Translations under genes and position numbers: made by a program
Source of the DNA: Chromatiales bacterium
GTDB taxonomy: Bacteria; Pseudomonadota; Gammaproteobacteria; Granulosicoccales; Granulosicoccaceae
NCBI GenBank assembly: GCA_020631335.1
Contig: JAHDHK010000016.1
Location: forward strand, 1-37,853
Reading direction: 5' to 3'
Length of the DNA: 37,853 nt
The notes under the pieces: generated by a model
Told to the model about the DNA's origin: nothing
Seen by the model: the letters and a program-made list of their open reading frames with translations, nothing else
The model's database searches: none
Shown: one piece after another, positions 7,538 through 16,802 of the stretch
Numbering within the stretch: position 1 is the stretch's first letter
Layout: each line of letters starts with the position of its first letter

Positions 7538-8434
7538 ATGCCCACCGAAGCGAACAGGCCATCGAGGCTTTTTAACAACCTCTCGGCAAAAATAGCCTCT
7601 ATACCGATGATACTGACCGTTCTGGTCGTCTTCGTCGGTGGAACAACGTGGACCGTTGTTCACTCGTTTACCAAATCCAAGTTGCTACCCAAACTCAATT
7701 TTGTTGGTCTGGATCAGTATGAACGCTTGTGGGGTACGCGACGTTGGCTGGTGTCAATTGAAAATCTGGCGATGTACGGTGCATTGTCACTGATATTTAC
7801 GCTGGTGATCGGGTTTACTCTGGCGGCCCTGCTGGACCGGAAAATTCGTGGCGAAGCGGTATTCCGCACAATTTTTCTCTACCCGTTTGCGCTCAGCTTC
7901 ATCGTTACCGGGCTCGCGTGGCAGTGGATACTCAACCCGGATCTCGGGGTGCAGCAGGTAGTCAGGGATCTCGGCTGGACAACTTTTGAGTTGAATCCAC
8001 TGAACAATCCGGAAACTGTCATGTATGGCATCCTGGTGGCGGGTCTGTGGCAGGGTACAGGCCTGATCATGGTCATCATGCTCGCGGGTCTGCGAGGTAT
8101 CGATGAAGATATATGGAAAGCTGCACGGGTTGATGGCATCGGTACCACGAAAACCTATGTGAGAATTATCATCCCGATGATGCGCCCGGTTTTTGTGACC
8201 GCACTGGTGCTGATCGCCAGTGGAATAATCAAACTCTATGATCTGGTGGTCGCGCTGACAAACGGCGGACCGGGGTTGTCTTCCGAGGTGCCGGCAAAGT
8301 ACGTCATTAACTATATGTTCAGAGCCCAGAATCTGGGGCAGGGCTTTGCCGCATCGACAATGATGCTGGTGTCGGTGGCGATTATATTAATACCCTGGGC
8401 GTTTCTTGAATTTGGTGGGAAAAAGCGTGGCTGA
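7538..8434 (+). CDS. Sugar ABC transporter permease, MalF/UgpA type
   Basis: This 298-residue inner-membrane protein has about six membrane segments (for example residues 20-40, 72-95, 104-128 and 270-290). The cytoplasmic EAA loop that docks with the ATPase reads WKAARVDGIGTTKTYVRIIIPMMRP (about residues 193-217, with the conserved Ala and Gly present). With the next gene it forms the channel of a CUT1 importer. It starts at ATG 7538, 77 bp after the binding-protein gene, and overlaps the next permease by 8 bp, which suggests translational coupling. Confidence 0.92.
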   Translation: MPTEANRPSRLFNNLSAKIASIPMILTVLVVFVGGTTWTVVHSFTKSKLLPKLNFVGLDQYERLWGTRRWLVSIENLAMYGALSLIFTLVIGFTLAALLDRKIRGEAVFRTIFLYPFALSFIVTGLAWQWILNPDLGVQQVVRDLGWTTFELNPLNNPETVMYGILVAGLWQGTGLIMVIMLAGLRGIDEDIWKAARVDGIGTTKTYVRIIIPMMRPVFVTALVLIASGIIKLYDLVVALTNGGPGLSSEVPAKYVINYMFRAQNLGQGFAASTMMLVSVAIILIPWAFLEFGGKKRG

Positions 8435-9320
8435 TCTCAACAGTGATCCGCAGGGGCCTCGTCCACGCCGGGTATTTTCCCGTACCAACATTATGCTGTA
8501 CGGCACACTGATAGTCGTGGCGCTGTACTACCTGTTGCCGTTGTACGTGATGATTGCGACTTCCCTCAAAGGCATGCCGGAAATAAGACTCGGCAATATA
8601 TTCGCACCACCTGTCGAAGTGACCTTTGAGCCCTGGGTAAAGGCCTGGTCAACCGCTTGTACCGGAATCAACTGCGATGGTCTGAGCCGGGGGTTCTGGA
8701 ACTCTGTACAAATACTTGTGCCGTCCGTAATTCTGTCAATCGCGATTGCTTCGATTAACGGCTACGCGCTGGCGCGCTGGCGCTTTAAAGGCTCGGAGCT
8801 GTTTTTTTCCATATTGATTGTCGGCGCTTTCATACCTTATCAAACCATGCTTTACCCTCTGGTCATCATTTTGAGAGAGATCGGTCTGATGGGAAGTTTA
8901 TGGGGCTTAGTGCTGGTACATACCATCTTCGGTATGCCGATATTGACGCTGTTATTCCGGAATTACTTTGCGGCAATTCCTGAAGATCTTCATAAAGCAG
9001 CGAGAGTCGATGGTGCGGGATTTTGGGGTATCTACTTTCGAATCATGTTGCCTATGTCTCTGCCGATTTTTGTCGTTGCGATGATCCTGCAGGTGACAGG
9101 CATATGGAACGACTTTCTGTTTGGTGTGATTTACACAAAACCTGATACTTATCCGATGACGGTGCAGCTTAATAACATCGTTAATTCTGTGCAGGGTATT
9201 AAAGAATATAACGTCAACATGGCCGCCACCCTGCTGACTGCAGCAGTGCCATTGTTACTGTATTTTGTATCGGGAAAATTATTTGTCCGTGGTATCGCTG
9301 CAGGAGCAGTCAAAGGATGA
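8427..9320 (+). CDS. Sugar ABC transporter permease, MalG/UgpE type
   Basis: This 297-residue inner-membrane protein has a first membrane segment at about 25-45 and further segments towards the C-terminus. The EAA motif LHKAARVDGAGFWGIYFRIM (about residues 189-208) marks it as a MalG-type permease. The GTG at 8427 is preferred, with GGTGGGA 6 nt upstream, and it overlaps the end of the first permease. A TTG at 8406 would add seven residues without a better RBS. It overlaps the ATPase gene by ATGA. Confidence 0.92.
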   Translation: MADLNSDPQGPRPRRVFSRTNIMLYGTLIVVALYYLLPLYVMIATSLKGMPEIRLGNIFAPPVEVTFEPWVKAWSTACTGINCDGLSRGFWNSVQILVPSVILSIAIASINGYALARWRFKGSELFFSILIVGAFIPYQTMLYPLVIILREIGLMGSLWGLVLVHTIFGMPILTLLFRNYFAAIPEDLHKAARVDGAGFWGIYFRIMLPMSLPIFVVAMILQVTGIWNDFLFGVIYTKPDTYPMTVQLNNIVNSVQGIKEYNVNMAATLLTAAVPLLLYFVSGKLFVRGIAAGAVKG

Positions 9321-10426
9321 CACAACCAGTCTCACAGGCTAACTCAGTAGAAGTTCAGAACCTCGACCTGTCCTTTGGCGCGCTTGAAGTATTAAAAGGA
9401 TTGAACCTTGAGATTCCTCAGGGGGAGTTTCTGGTATTGCTCGGTTCTTCCGGTTGTGGAAAATCCACGCTGTTAAACTGCATAGCCGGTCTGTTGGAGG
9501 TGAGTGGCGGAAAAATATTTATTCAAGGTAAAAACGTTACCTGGGCAGAACCGAGTGAGCGCGGGATTGGCATGGTGTTTCAGAGCTATGCGTTGTATCC
9601 GCAAATGACGGTAAAAGGAAATCTGTCTTTCGGACTGAAAAATCAACGAATGCCGAAGGCTGAGATCGAGCAGCGCGTAGCAAGAGCAGCGGAGATTTTA
9701 CAGATTGAACCGCTATTGAATAGAAAGCCCGGAGCATTGTCTGGTGGCCAGCGCCAGCGTGTGGCGATTGGTCGTGCACTGGTGAGAGATGTCGATGTCT
9801 TTCTGTTTGATGAGCCGCTTTCTAATCTCGATGCAAACCTGCGCACAGATCTTCGCGTGGAGCTTAAAAGACTGCATCAGCGGCTCGGCAATACCATGAT
9901 TTACGTGACCCATGATCAAATCGAAGCGCTGACACTTGCCGATCGTATCGCTATCATGAAAGACGGTTTGATTCAGCAGATCGACAGTCCGAAAGGGATT
10001 TACAACACACCGTGTAACCGGTTTGTGGCAGGTTTTATCGGCTCACCAAGCATGAATTTTGTTAAAGGTGTGTTGGTCAGTCAGGAGGGTCAATGGGTTT
10101 TTGAGGCGCAGGGACTATCTGTACCCCTGGCTGGTTATGACTTTATTCAAACACCCTCAAACAACCTCCCGGTAGAGCTCGGTATAAGACCTGAACACAT
10201 TGCCATTGCTGGCAATGCCATGGATCAGCCGGTGCAACTGTCGTTGACGGTGGATCTGGTAGAGCCGATGGGAGCAGACACTGTTATCTGGAGTGAGCTG
10301 GCTGGTGCGCCTTTCACCATTCGGGCTGATTCGGATGTTGCAATAGACACCACAAGTACACTGACCGCCGGGTTTAATCCATCCAGAGCTTCCATTTTTA
10401 ACTCAGAAACCGGTTTGCGTGTCTGA
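9317..10426 (+). CDS. Sugar ABC transporter ATP-binding protein, MalK/UgpC type
   Basis: The 369-residue ATPase powers the importer. Walker A GSSGCGKST is at residues 43-51, followed by the Q-loop (VFQSYALYPQMT), signature LSGGQRQRVAIG, Walker B VFLFDEPLSNLD and H-loop YVTHDQIEAL. The C-terminal third is the OB/TOBE regulatory domain of the MalK group (ELGIRPEHIAI). All catalytic motifs are intact and the length is normal. It starts four bases before the end of the second permease. A terminator follows at 10484, separating the importer from the catabolic genes, which may have their own promoter or rely on read-through. Confidence 0.95.
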   Translation: MTQPVSQANSVEVQNLDLSFGALEVLKGLNLEIPQGEFLVLLGSSGCGKSTLLNCIAGLLEVSGGKIFIQGKNVTWAEPSERGIGMVFQSYALYPQMTVKGNLSFGLKNQRMPKAEIEQRVARAAEILQIEPLLNRKPGALSGGQRQRVAIGRALVRDVDVFLFDEPLSNLDANLRTDLRVELKRLHQRLGNTMIYVTHDQIEALTLADRIAIMKDGLIQQIDSPKGIYNTPCNRFVAGFIGSPSMNFVKGVLVSQEGQWVFEAQGLSVPLAGYDFIQTPSNNLPVELGIRPEHIAIAGNAMDQPVQLSLTVDLVEPMGADTVIWSELAGAPFTIRADSDVAIDTTSTLTAGFNPSRASIFNSETGLRV

Positions 10427-10483
10427 ATATAAGGCCTGTAAATCGTGTTTTAGTGTTGCCTGTAACCTCGACAATCAATTGAT

Positions 10484-10514
10484 GCAGAAGCCACCGACGG
10501 GTTTCTGCGTTTTT
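10484..10514 (+). terminator. Rho-independent terminator after the importer genes
   Basis: GCAGAAGCC (10484-10492) pairs with GGTTTCTGC (10500-10508) with one G-U pair and a 7-nt loop, followed by GTTTTT. Confidence 0.65.
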
Positions 10515-10589
10515 AACCGGCGTTGCGTGTTCGATGTCAGCGCAGTAGGAATTCGACCGGATCAGCCGCCACTTATTTCAATAACCATT

Positions 10590-10615
10590 GATCAATCATG
10601 GGTAACAAATTGATC
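10590..10615 (+). promoter_or_regulatory. Inverted repeat upstream of the isomerase-like gene
   Basis: GATCAAT (10590-10596) and ATTGATC (10609-10615) are separated by 12 bp, 27 bp before the start of the next gene. It may be an operator for the second half of the locus. It does not share sequence with the inverted repeat at 6176-6205. Confidence 0.3.
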
Positions 10616-10641
10616 TGCGATAGACGATCGGAAAAATTACG

Positions 10642-11394
10642 ATGAAAAATCTTGCTTGCCAGCTTTACAGCGCCCGTAGCATGCCCCTGGAGGATGCATT
10701 GCCTGTCATTGCAGAGGCCGGGTATACCGAAGTAGAGGGTTATCGTGAGAATGTGAAAGACCCTGTACATCTGCAGGCACTTTTACAGCAGAACGGATTG
10801 CAAATGGTGTCTTTGCACGTCGGTTTTGATGCGCTCAAAAATAACCTGAATGAGACGCTGGAGCTCGCGCGGGAATTGGATATCAATCATCTGGTGTGCC
10901 CCTATCTTGAAGCTGAGGAGCGTCCGGCAACGAAGAATGGATGGAGTGATATTGCCGCAGAGCTATCGGATATCAATGCTGAAATAAACTCAGTCGGGCG
11001 GGATTTTGCCTGGCACAACCACGATTTCGAGTTCATCCGGCTGGCAGACGGCTCTCTGCCGATCCGCACACTGCTGGATGAGGTTCCTGATATGTACTGG
11101 GAGGCGGACATAGGATGGATTGCGCGGGTAGGGCAGGATGCCGCGTCCTGGATACGCACCTATGTCGATCGTATCAGTGCTGTGCATTTAAAAGACATTG
11201 CTGCCGACGGTGAGTGCGCCGATGAGGATGGATGGGCGGATGTCGGCCATGGCACGATTGACTGGTCGGAGGTGACCGGTGAGTTGTCGCGATCTGATTG
11301 TGAGTTGTTTATCGTCGAGCACGATAACCCGTCTGATGTGACACGATTCATTCAGCGCAGCTACCGTGCTATCTCAGCATGGAATTTTAGCTGA
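10642..11394 (+). CDS. Sugar phosphate isomerase/epimerase family TIM-barrel protein
   Basis: This 250-residue cytoplasmic protein has the xylose-isomerase-like TIM-barrel fold (AP endonuclease 2 superfamily). Likely metal-binding positions are the Glu in TEVEGYRE (about 30-37), His in WHNHDFEF (about 128-135), Asp in EADIGWI (about 153-159), His in AVHLKDIA (about 178-185) and Glu in FIVEHDNP (about 228-235). The set is complete, so the enzyme is probably active. Proteins of this type isomerise or epimerise sugars or keto-sugars, often next to Gfo/Idh/MocA oxidoreductases, as here. Its substrate is unknown; I infer a product of the mannoside/xyloside pathway. Confidence 0.85.
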   Translation: MKNLACQLYSARSMPLEDALPVIAEAGYTEVEGYRENVKDPVHLQALLQQNGLQMVSLHVGFDALKNNLNETLELARELDINHLVCPYLEAEERPATKNGWSDIAAELSDINAEINSVGRDFAWHNHDFEFIRLADGSLPIRTLLDEVPDMYWEADIGWIARVGQDAASWIRTYVDRISAVHLKDIAADGECADEDGWADVGHGTIDWSEVTGELSRSDCELFIVEHDNPSDVTRFIQRSYRAISAWNFS

Positions 11395-11428
11395 CTCTAA
11401 TCTATCTCATCTGTCTGGAAAGAAAGTT

Positions 11429-12553
11429 ATGAATGTGGGTGTCATTGGATGCGGCAATATTTCTGCGGCGTATCTTCAGCTTGCCGGTCTGTTTAACGGG
11501 TATCACATCTCGGCTGTTGCGGATATTAATCCGGATGCAGCGCGCGCCCGTGCTGATGAGTTTGGTATTGCGGCGTTTACGGTAGACGATCTGCTGCAAC
11601 AGACTGACATTGAGTTAATTGTAAATCTTACTGTACCGGTTGCTCACTTCGATGTATCGCACCGATGCTTAAAGGCAGGAAAGCATGTCTATTCTGAAAA
11701 GCCTTATGTGCTGTCTCTTGATGAGGGGCTGACACTCAATCGGTTTGCAGATGATAATAACCTTCGAATAGGCTCAGCCCCCGATACGTTTCTGGGTGGT
11801 GCGCACCAGGTGGCGCGAGAGTATCTTGAGTCCGGTGCTGCCGGAGAGATCATAGGCGGTTGTTGTGCGGTGCAGTCCAGTGGTATGGAGAGCTGGCACC
11901 CCGATCCCGATTTTTTCTTTCAAGTCGGTGGTGGTCCGGTACTCGATATCGCACCGTATTACGTCAGTAACCTGGTTCAGTTGCTTGGCCCGGTAAAAAG
12001 CGTGGTCGCAATGGGTAGCCGACCCAGAGAGTTCCGGCTGATCACCAGTGAGCCCAGAGCCGGAGAGAAAATCAAGGTTGAAGTAGACACATCAGTCCGT
12101 GCAATACTTCAGTTTGACAACGGCGCGCAGGTCTCCGTTGTAGCGAGTTGGGATGTGATTGCGCACGAGCAGAATCACATTGAGCTGTATGGTACGAAAG
12201 GCACTATCTATGTCCCTGATCCCAATCGCTTTGGCGACACCTTGAGGGTGAATGACGGCGTCATTGAAAACGAATTGCAGCCTTTGCCAACGCTGGGACA
12301 AGCGAATTTCGAAGACGCGAATGGAAATTTCATTGCCAACTACCGGGGGATCGGGCTGGCAGATATGGTGGCTGGCATTTCAGAGAATCGACCACATCGA
12401 TGCAGCGGGCAGCTGGCATTACATGTAATGGAAGTACTGACCGCAATCCTCAGTGCAGCGGATGAGCAGCGTGTTGTCGAACTGACCACACATTGTGAAC
12501 GGCCGGCTATGCTCACCGATAACGAGGCGAAAGCACTGGTACGTGCGGCATGA
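11429..12553 (+). CDS. Gfo/Idh/MocA family NAD(P)-dependent oxidoreductase
   Basis: The 374-residue protein has an N-terminal Rossmann domain (GVIGCGNISAAYL, residues 4-16) and the family motif EKP (90-92), whose Lys is catalytic, followed by the alpha/beta substrate domain. It oxidises or reduces a sugar or sugar derivative with NAD(P). The ATG at 11429 puts the Rossmann motif at the N-terminus and has a GGAAAGAAAG purine tract upstream; the frame is open further up. It lies 34 bp after the isomerase-like gene and overlaps the glycosidase gene by ATGA. Such pairs perform oxidation/epimerisation steps on unusual sugars. Confidence 0.9.
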   Translation: MNVGVIGCGNISAAYLQLAGLFNGYHISAVADINPDAARARADEFGIAAFTVDDLLQQTDIELIVNLTVPVAHFDVSHRCLKAGKHVYSEKPYVLSLDEGLTLNRFADDNNLRIGSAPDTFLGGAHQVAREYLESGAAGEIIGGCCAVQSSGMESWHPDPDFFFQVGGGPVLDIAPYYVSNLVQLLGPVKSVVAMGSRPREFRLITSEPRAGEKIKVEVDTSVRAILQFDNGAQVSVVASWDVIAHEQNHIELYGTKGTIYVPDPNRFGDTLRVNDGVIENELQPLPTLGQANFEDANGNFIANYRGIGLADMVAGISENRPHRCSGQLALHVMEVLTAILSAADEQRVVELTTHCERPAMLTDNEAKALVRAA

Positions 12554-14196
12554 TTCAAAACCCGATTCTGACCGGATTTAACCCTGATCCGTCAATTTGT
12601 CGGGTCGGGGAAGACTATTACATAGCGACGTCGACGTTCGAATGGTATCCGGGTGTGCAGATTTATCATTCGCGTGATCTAATAAACTGGTCGCTGGTGG
12701 CAAGACCTTTGAACCGCGCCACACAGCTGGATATGCGTGGTAATCCGGATTCGTGCGGGGTATGGGCGCCGTGTTTAAGCTATAGCGATGATCAATTCTG
12801 GCTGATCTATACAGACGTCAAGCGCTTCGATGGTAACTTCAAAGATGCTCATAACTACCTGGTGACATGTGCTGCGATAGATGGTGACTGGTCGGACCCT
12901 GTATATGTCAACTCCAGCGGTTTTGACCCGTCACTTTTTCATGATGATGATGGTCGCAAGTGGTTTTTAAATATGGTGTGGAATCACCGCGCTACATCAT
13001 TGGGGCAGAGTCCCTTGCATAGCCCTTTCGGCGGCATTCTTTTGCAGGAGTACTCGGTTGAGAAACAGCAGCTGATCGGTGAGTCGAAGCTGATCTTCAC
13101 CGGCAGCGATCTGGGATTGGCAGAGGCGCCGCATCTGTTTAGACGTGGCGGTTATTATTATCTCGTGGTCGCCGAAGGGGGCACTGGTTATGAGCATGCA
13201 GTAACCCATGCCCGCGCTACATCAATTGACGGGCCTTACGAGTTACACCCGGACAAATATCTGCTGCGTTCAACGCCGGGTGCACCTCTGCAGCGAACCG
13301 GTCATGGGCAATATGTGGAAACGCCGGCTGGCGAGTCCTATCACACTTACCTGTGTTCCCGACCTATCCAGGGTGTTGGACGCTCGCCACTTGGCCGTGA
13401 GACGGGTATCGAAAAATGTGTTTGGTCAGACGATGGCTGGTTGCGTACGCAATCCGGTACACAGACTGCCAGACTGGAAGTAGAGCCTCCTGCAATCGCA
13501 GCCGCTCAAATCCATACCGACTCCAATGCCGATGCCGAAAGGCAATCGGCAACTGATCAGGATACTGCTGTGGTTTACCGCTTTACCAATGCAGAACTGC
13601 CAGTGGATTTCCAATGGCTGCGGACTCCGTACCCGGAGCGACTGTATTCGCTTAGTGCGCGTGCCGGTTTTCTGCGACTTTACGGTCGTGAGTCTATAGG
13701 TAGCTGGTTTGAGCAATCGCTGGTCGCACGCCGGCAGCAACATTTGAGTTATACCGCTTCAACGACACTTGAATTCAGTCCGGATACTTTTCAGCAAAGC
13801 GCTGGTTTGATCGCCTACTATAACCGTCACAAGTTTTATTATCTGCAGCTGACCCGTGATGAGGCGGCCGGTCGGGTTGTCGGTATTATGCTGTGCAATG
13901 GAGACTATCCTGAGTGTGCCCTGACGTATCCTGTCGAATCGGTGCCGCTTGCTGACAATGGTGAACCTGTCTCTTTAAAATGTGTGGTTAATCAGGCAAG
14001 TTTACAGTTCTACTACCGCAGTCAGTCTGACTGGATAAGTATCGGTCCTGTCCTCGATGCGTCTTTGTTGTCTGATGAAGGTGGTCGAGGGGAACATGCT
14101 TCATTCACCGGCGCATTTGTCGGCATGGTGGCATTTGACACATCAGGGCAGGCAAAACCTGCGGACTTTTCTGAATTTACTTATGAACCGGCATGA
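12550..14196 (+). CDS. Glycoside hydrolase family 43, beta-xylosidase type
   Basis: The 548-residue enzyme has an N-terminal five-bladed beta-propeller and a C-terminal beta-sandwich (about 350-548) as in XynB-type GH43 beta-xylosidases. Catalytic residues are recognisable: base Asp13 (NPDPS), pKa-modulating Asp126 (FDPSLF) and acid Glu192 (LAEAPH). It removes terminal xylose, or possibly alpha-L-arabinofuranose, from short oligosaccharides. It has no signal peptide, so it acts in the cytoplasm on imported sugars. It overlaps its neighbours by ATGA on both sides, so the four catabolic genes are a tightly coupled unit. Specificity cannot be decided between xylosidase and arabinofuranosidase from sequence alone. 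Confidence 0.92.
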   Translation: MIQNPILTGFNPDPSICRVGEDYYIATSTFEWYPGVQIYHSRDLINWSLVARPLNRATQLDMRGNPDSCGVWAPCLSYSDDQFWLIYTDVKRFDGNFKDAHNYLVTCAAIDGDWSDPVYVNSSGFDPSLFHDDDGRKWFLNMVWNHRATSLGQSPLHSPFGGILLQEYSVEKQQLIGESKLIFTGSDLGLAEAPHLFRRGGYYYLVVAEGGTGYEHAVTHARATSIDGPYELHPDKYLLRSTPGAPLQRTGHGQYVETPAGESYHTYLCSRPIQGVGRSPLGRETGIEKCVWSDDGWLRTQSGTQTARLEVEPPAIAAAQIHTDSNADAERQSATDQDTAVVYRFTNAELPVDFQWLRTPYPERLYSLSARAGFLRLYGRESIGSWFEQSLVARRQQHLSYTASTTLEFSPDTFQQSAGLIAYYNRHKFYYLQLTRDEAAGRVVGIMLCNGDYPECALTYPVESVPLADNGEPVSLKCVVNQASLQFYYRSQSDWISIGPVLDASLLSDEGGRGEHASFTGAFVGMVAFDTSGQAKPADFSEFTYEPA

Positions 14197-16625
14197 CAAA
14201 AAGCATCGGGCTGAACAACGACTGGACACTCAGGCAGGCTGATGCAGAAAAGCGTGTCCCGTTTACAATACCGGGAGATGTTCATTCTGCATTATTGCTG
14301 GCTGGTGAAATTCCCGAGCCATACTATCGAGATAACGAATACGCGGTTGACTGGGTAAACCGGACGCAATGGATTATTGAGCGTGACTTTACGATTGATT
14401 CCAGGTATCCGGCCAATCTACTCATACTCGATAGTGTCGATTGTATTGCCGATATCTATGTGAATACCCGACTGGTCGGGCGTGTCCAGAACCAGTTTGT
14501 TCGCTACTGCTTTGATATATCCGATGCAATTGAAAACGGTGTCAATACACTGAAAATACACTTTCTGGTAGCCCGTGACTATGCTGCCCGAAAGCACAGT
14601 GAAGCGCCTTTTGAAGTGCCGTATTTGTCCTGGAACTGTCGAATACCGCATACCAATTTTCTGCGTAAAACACCGTGCCATGCCGGCTGGGACTGGAATA
14701 TCTGCCTGATGCCGATGGGCGTCTATGGTGGCGTAAAGATCGAGCAGAGTAATGATTATGTTATCGATGATTACAGTATTAATCAGCACTGGCGCGGGAA
14801 CTCGGTATCAGTTGCCGTAAACCTTGGGATAACATCGGTAGACACAATGGATGTCAGTTGTGCGTTTGGGTTATGCGGCCAGCGCACGGAAATGCGAACA
14901 ACAATAAATTCAGGTCAGAACTCGGTTAGCCTTGCCGTCGAATTACATGAGCCTGAAAGATGGTGGCCTGCCGGCAGCGGCAGGCAGACACTGCACGACT
15001 TAACTATTGAGGTGAACGGGCAGCTTATAAAGCGTCGGATTGGGTTAAGACAGACACGTGTTGTTCAGCTTCCCGATGCCGATAGCGCCGGTTCAGGGTT
15101 TGCGTTTGAGATTAATGGCGCGCCGGTGTTCGCTAAGGGAGCCAACTGGATTCCTGCTGACGCGTTGCCTCAGCGTGGAACCCCTGCGGTTGTTCGCGAA
15201 CTGTTGCAGTCGGCAGTCAGTGCTCATATGAATATGCTTCGGGTGTGGGGTGGCGGGCAATATGAAGCTGACTGGTTTTATGATCTTTGCGATGAGCTGG
15301 GCATAATGATCTGGCAGGATTTTATGTTTTCCTGCAACCATTACCCTGCCTTTGATCGCGAGTGGCTTGATCTGGTACGCGTAGAAGCCCGTCAACAGCT
15401 GCGTCGTTTGTCAAAGCATGCCTGCATCGTACTTATTTGTGGTGATAACGAACTGGTTGGTGCACTGAAGTGGTGGGATGTTACCCGTGATAACCGAGAT
15501 CGTTATCTTGCAGTGTATGATCGACTGAATCACACGCTTGAACAAGCCGCTGAAACCGAGCTACCCACTATTGATTTCTGGCCAAGCTCACCCTCTGCCG
15601 GACGTCTTGATTTCGATGATGGCTGGAAGAATGACGCGGCAGGTGATATGCACTTCTGGGATGTATGGCACGAAGCGAAGCCATTTTCAGCGTATCAGGA
15701 TATCCATCCGCGATTTTGTTCGGAATTCGGTTTTCAGTCATTTCCTTCATCAGCAGTGGTTGATACCTTTGCCCGGGCGCAGGATCGCAATGTGTCTTCT
15801 AAGGTAATGGATGTGCACCAGCGCAATGTCGGCGGTAACGCGCGAATTGTTGAAACTCTGGTGCGCTACTTTTCATTCCCTGATTCTTTTGAACGAATGT
15901 TGTATTTGTCACAGTGCCAGCAGGCGATGGCAATCAGGACGGCGGTCGAATATTGGCGCTGCCTGCGGCCACACTGCATGGGTACGCTGTACTGGCAGCT
16001 AAACGACACCTGGCCGGTGGCATCCTGGGCGTCCCTCGAATACGGTGGCGGATGGAAGCTGTTGCACTATGCCGCCCGGCAGTTTTTTGCGCCTGTACAT
16101 GTTGCTATTGTGCCGGGGCATGAACGTTTTGATACCCATGGAAAGTTGTTGTTAAATGTCGTCAATGATGAGCGCGTGGATGTTAATTCAGATATACGAT
16201 TAAGTGTAGTCACGGTAGACGGCGCAACAATAAGCAGTCAGCAATACCAACAGTCTGCAATTGCAGCGTCGGTGACCCGGGTTTGTGAACTGCACAAAGC
16301 TGATGTTCCCGAGAATTGCTACCTCAGTGTTACCTGGACGCTGGCCGACGGCCGCACAGGCAGTAACGAATACTGGCCCAGGCCGTACAAAGACTATCAA
16401 CTGCCGGTTCCCGCAATAAAAGTTTCACAGCCGGATGCAGACACCATCGAGCTGAGTACAGATAAACCGGCGTATTTCGTGACGCTGAACCTCGGAGGGA
16501 AAGATGTGTATTCCGATAACGGATTTACACTGCACCCTGACATACCTCGGCGACTGACAGTAGGATCCCGACTAAAGAACCCTCGTATTCCGACTGTCGA
16601 CGGTCTTGATATTCAGCATCTTTGA
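14193..16625 (+). CDS. Glycoside hydrolase family 2, beta-mannosidase type
   Basis: The 810-residue enzyme resembles bacterial beta-mannosidases (for example the N-terminal WTLRQAD...FTIPGDVHSALLLAGEI and the RDNEYAVDWVNRT region). It has an N-terminal sugar-binding jelly roll (1-185), an Ig-like domain, a TIM barrel (about 305-600) and C-terminal beta domains. The acid/base is Glu420 (CGDNELVG) and the nucleophile Glu511 (FCSEFGFQSFPS). It releases non-reducing beta-linked mannose. Without a signal peptide it should be cytoplasmic. It is the last gene of the coupled unit. The pairing with a GH43 xylosidase suggests a substrate carrying both beta-mannose and xylose or arabinose. Confidence 0.92.
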   Translation: MTKSIGLNNDWTLRQADAEKRVPFTIPGDVHSALLLAGEIPEPYYRDNEYAVDWVNRTQWIIERDFTIDSRYPANLLILDSVDCIADIYVNTRLVGRVQNQFVRYCFDISDAIENGVNTLKIHFLVARDYAARKHSEAPFEVPYLSWNCRIPHTNFLRKTPCHAGWDWNICLMPMGVYGGVKIEQSNDYVIDDYSINQHWRGNSVSVAVNLGITSVDTMDVSCAFGLCGQRTEMRTTINSGQNSVSLAVELHEPERWWPAGSGRQTLHDLTIEVNGQLIKRRIGLRQTRVVQLPDADSAGSGFAFEINGAPVFAKGANWIPADALPQRGTPAVVRELLQSAVSAHMNMLRVWGGGQYEADWFYDLCDELGIMIWQDFMFSCNHYPAFDREWLDLVRVEARQQLRRLSKHACIVLICGDNELVGALKWWDVTRDNRDRYLAVYDRLNHTLEQAAETELPTIDFWPSSPSAGRLDFDDGWKNDAAGDMHFWDVWHEAKPFSAYQDIHPRFCSEFGFQSFPSSAVVDTFARAQDRNVSSKVMDVHQRNVGGNARIVETLVRYFSFPDSFERMLYLSQCQQAMAIRTAVEYWRCLRPHCMGTLYWQLNDTWPVASWASLEYGGGWKLLHYAARQFFAPVHVAIVPGHERFDTHGKLLLNVVNDERVDVNSDIRLSVVTVDGATISSQQYQQSAIAASVTRVCELHKADVPENCYLSVTWTLADGRTGSNEYWPRPYKDYQLPVPAIKVSQPDADTIELSTDKPAYFVTLNLGGKDVYSDNGFTLHPDIPRRLTVGSRLKNPRIPTVDGLDIQHL

Positions 16626-16757
16626 ATCGCTCACTCATATCACGCTCGGGTACTTTTTGCTAAAGTAAAGCTGTATCGCGTCGGTGCGCTTTGCTGTGAT
16701 TCGGGGAGAGACGGGTATATATTACTTATGTAGCATTTCAATTCTCTTCAATCAGCA

Positions 16758-16802
16758 CCGGTAGTGACTGCTACACGTAATTTAAGGCAGGTAAACTACC
16801 GG
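16758..16802 (+). other. Nested stem structure upstream of riboflavin synthase
   Basis: CCGGTAGT (16758-16765) pairs with ACTACCGG (16795-16802), and inside it CTGC pairs with GCAG around a 15-nt loop. The stem is followed by a T-rich stretch (TTCTGTTTTGATTGTTT). It could terminate the glycosidase operon or form a leader element. It does not match the FMN riboswitch consensus that I know. Confidence 0.4.

Noticed and set aside
10419-10613. 64-codon frame overlapping the end of the ATPase gene
   Set aside because: It starts at a GTG inside the ATPase gene, runs through the terminator hairpin at 10484-10514 and has no recognisable family; it looks like a chance frame.
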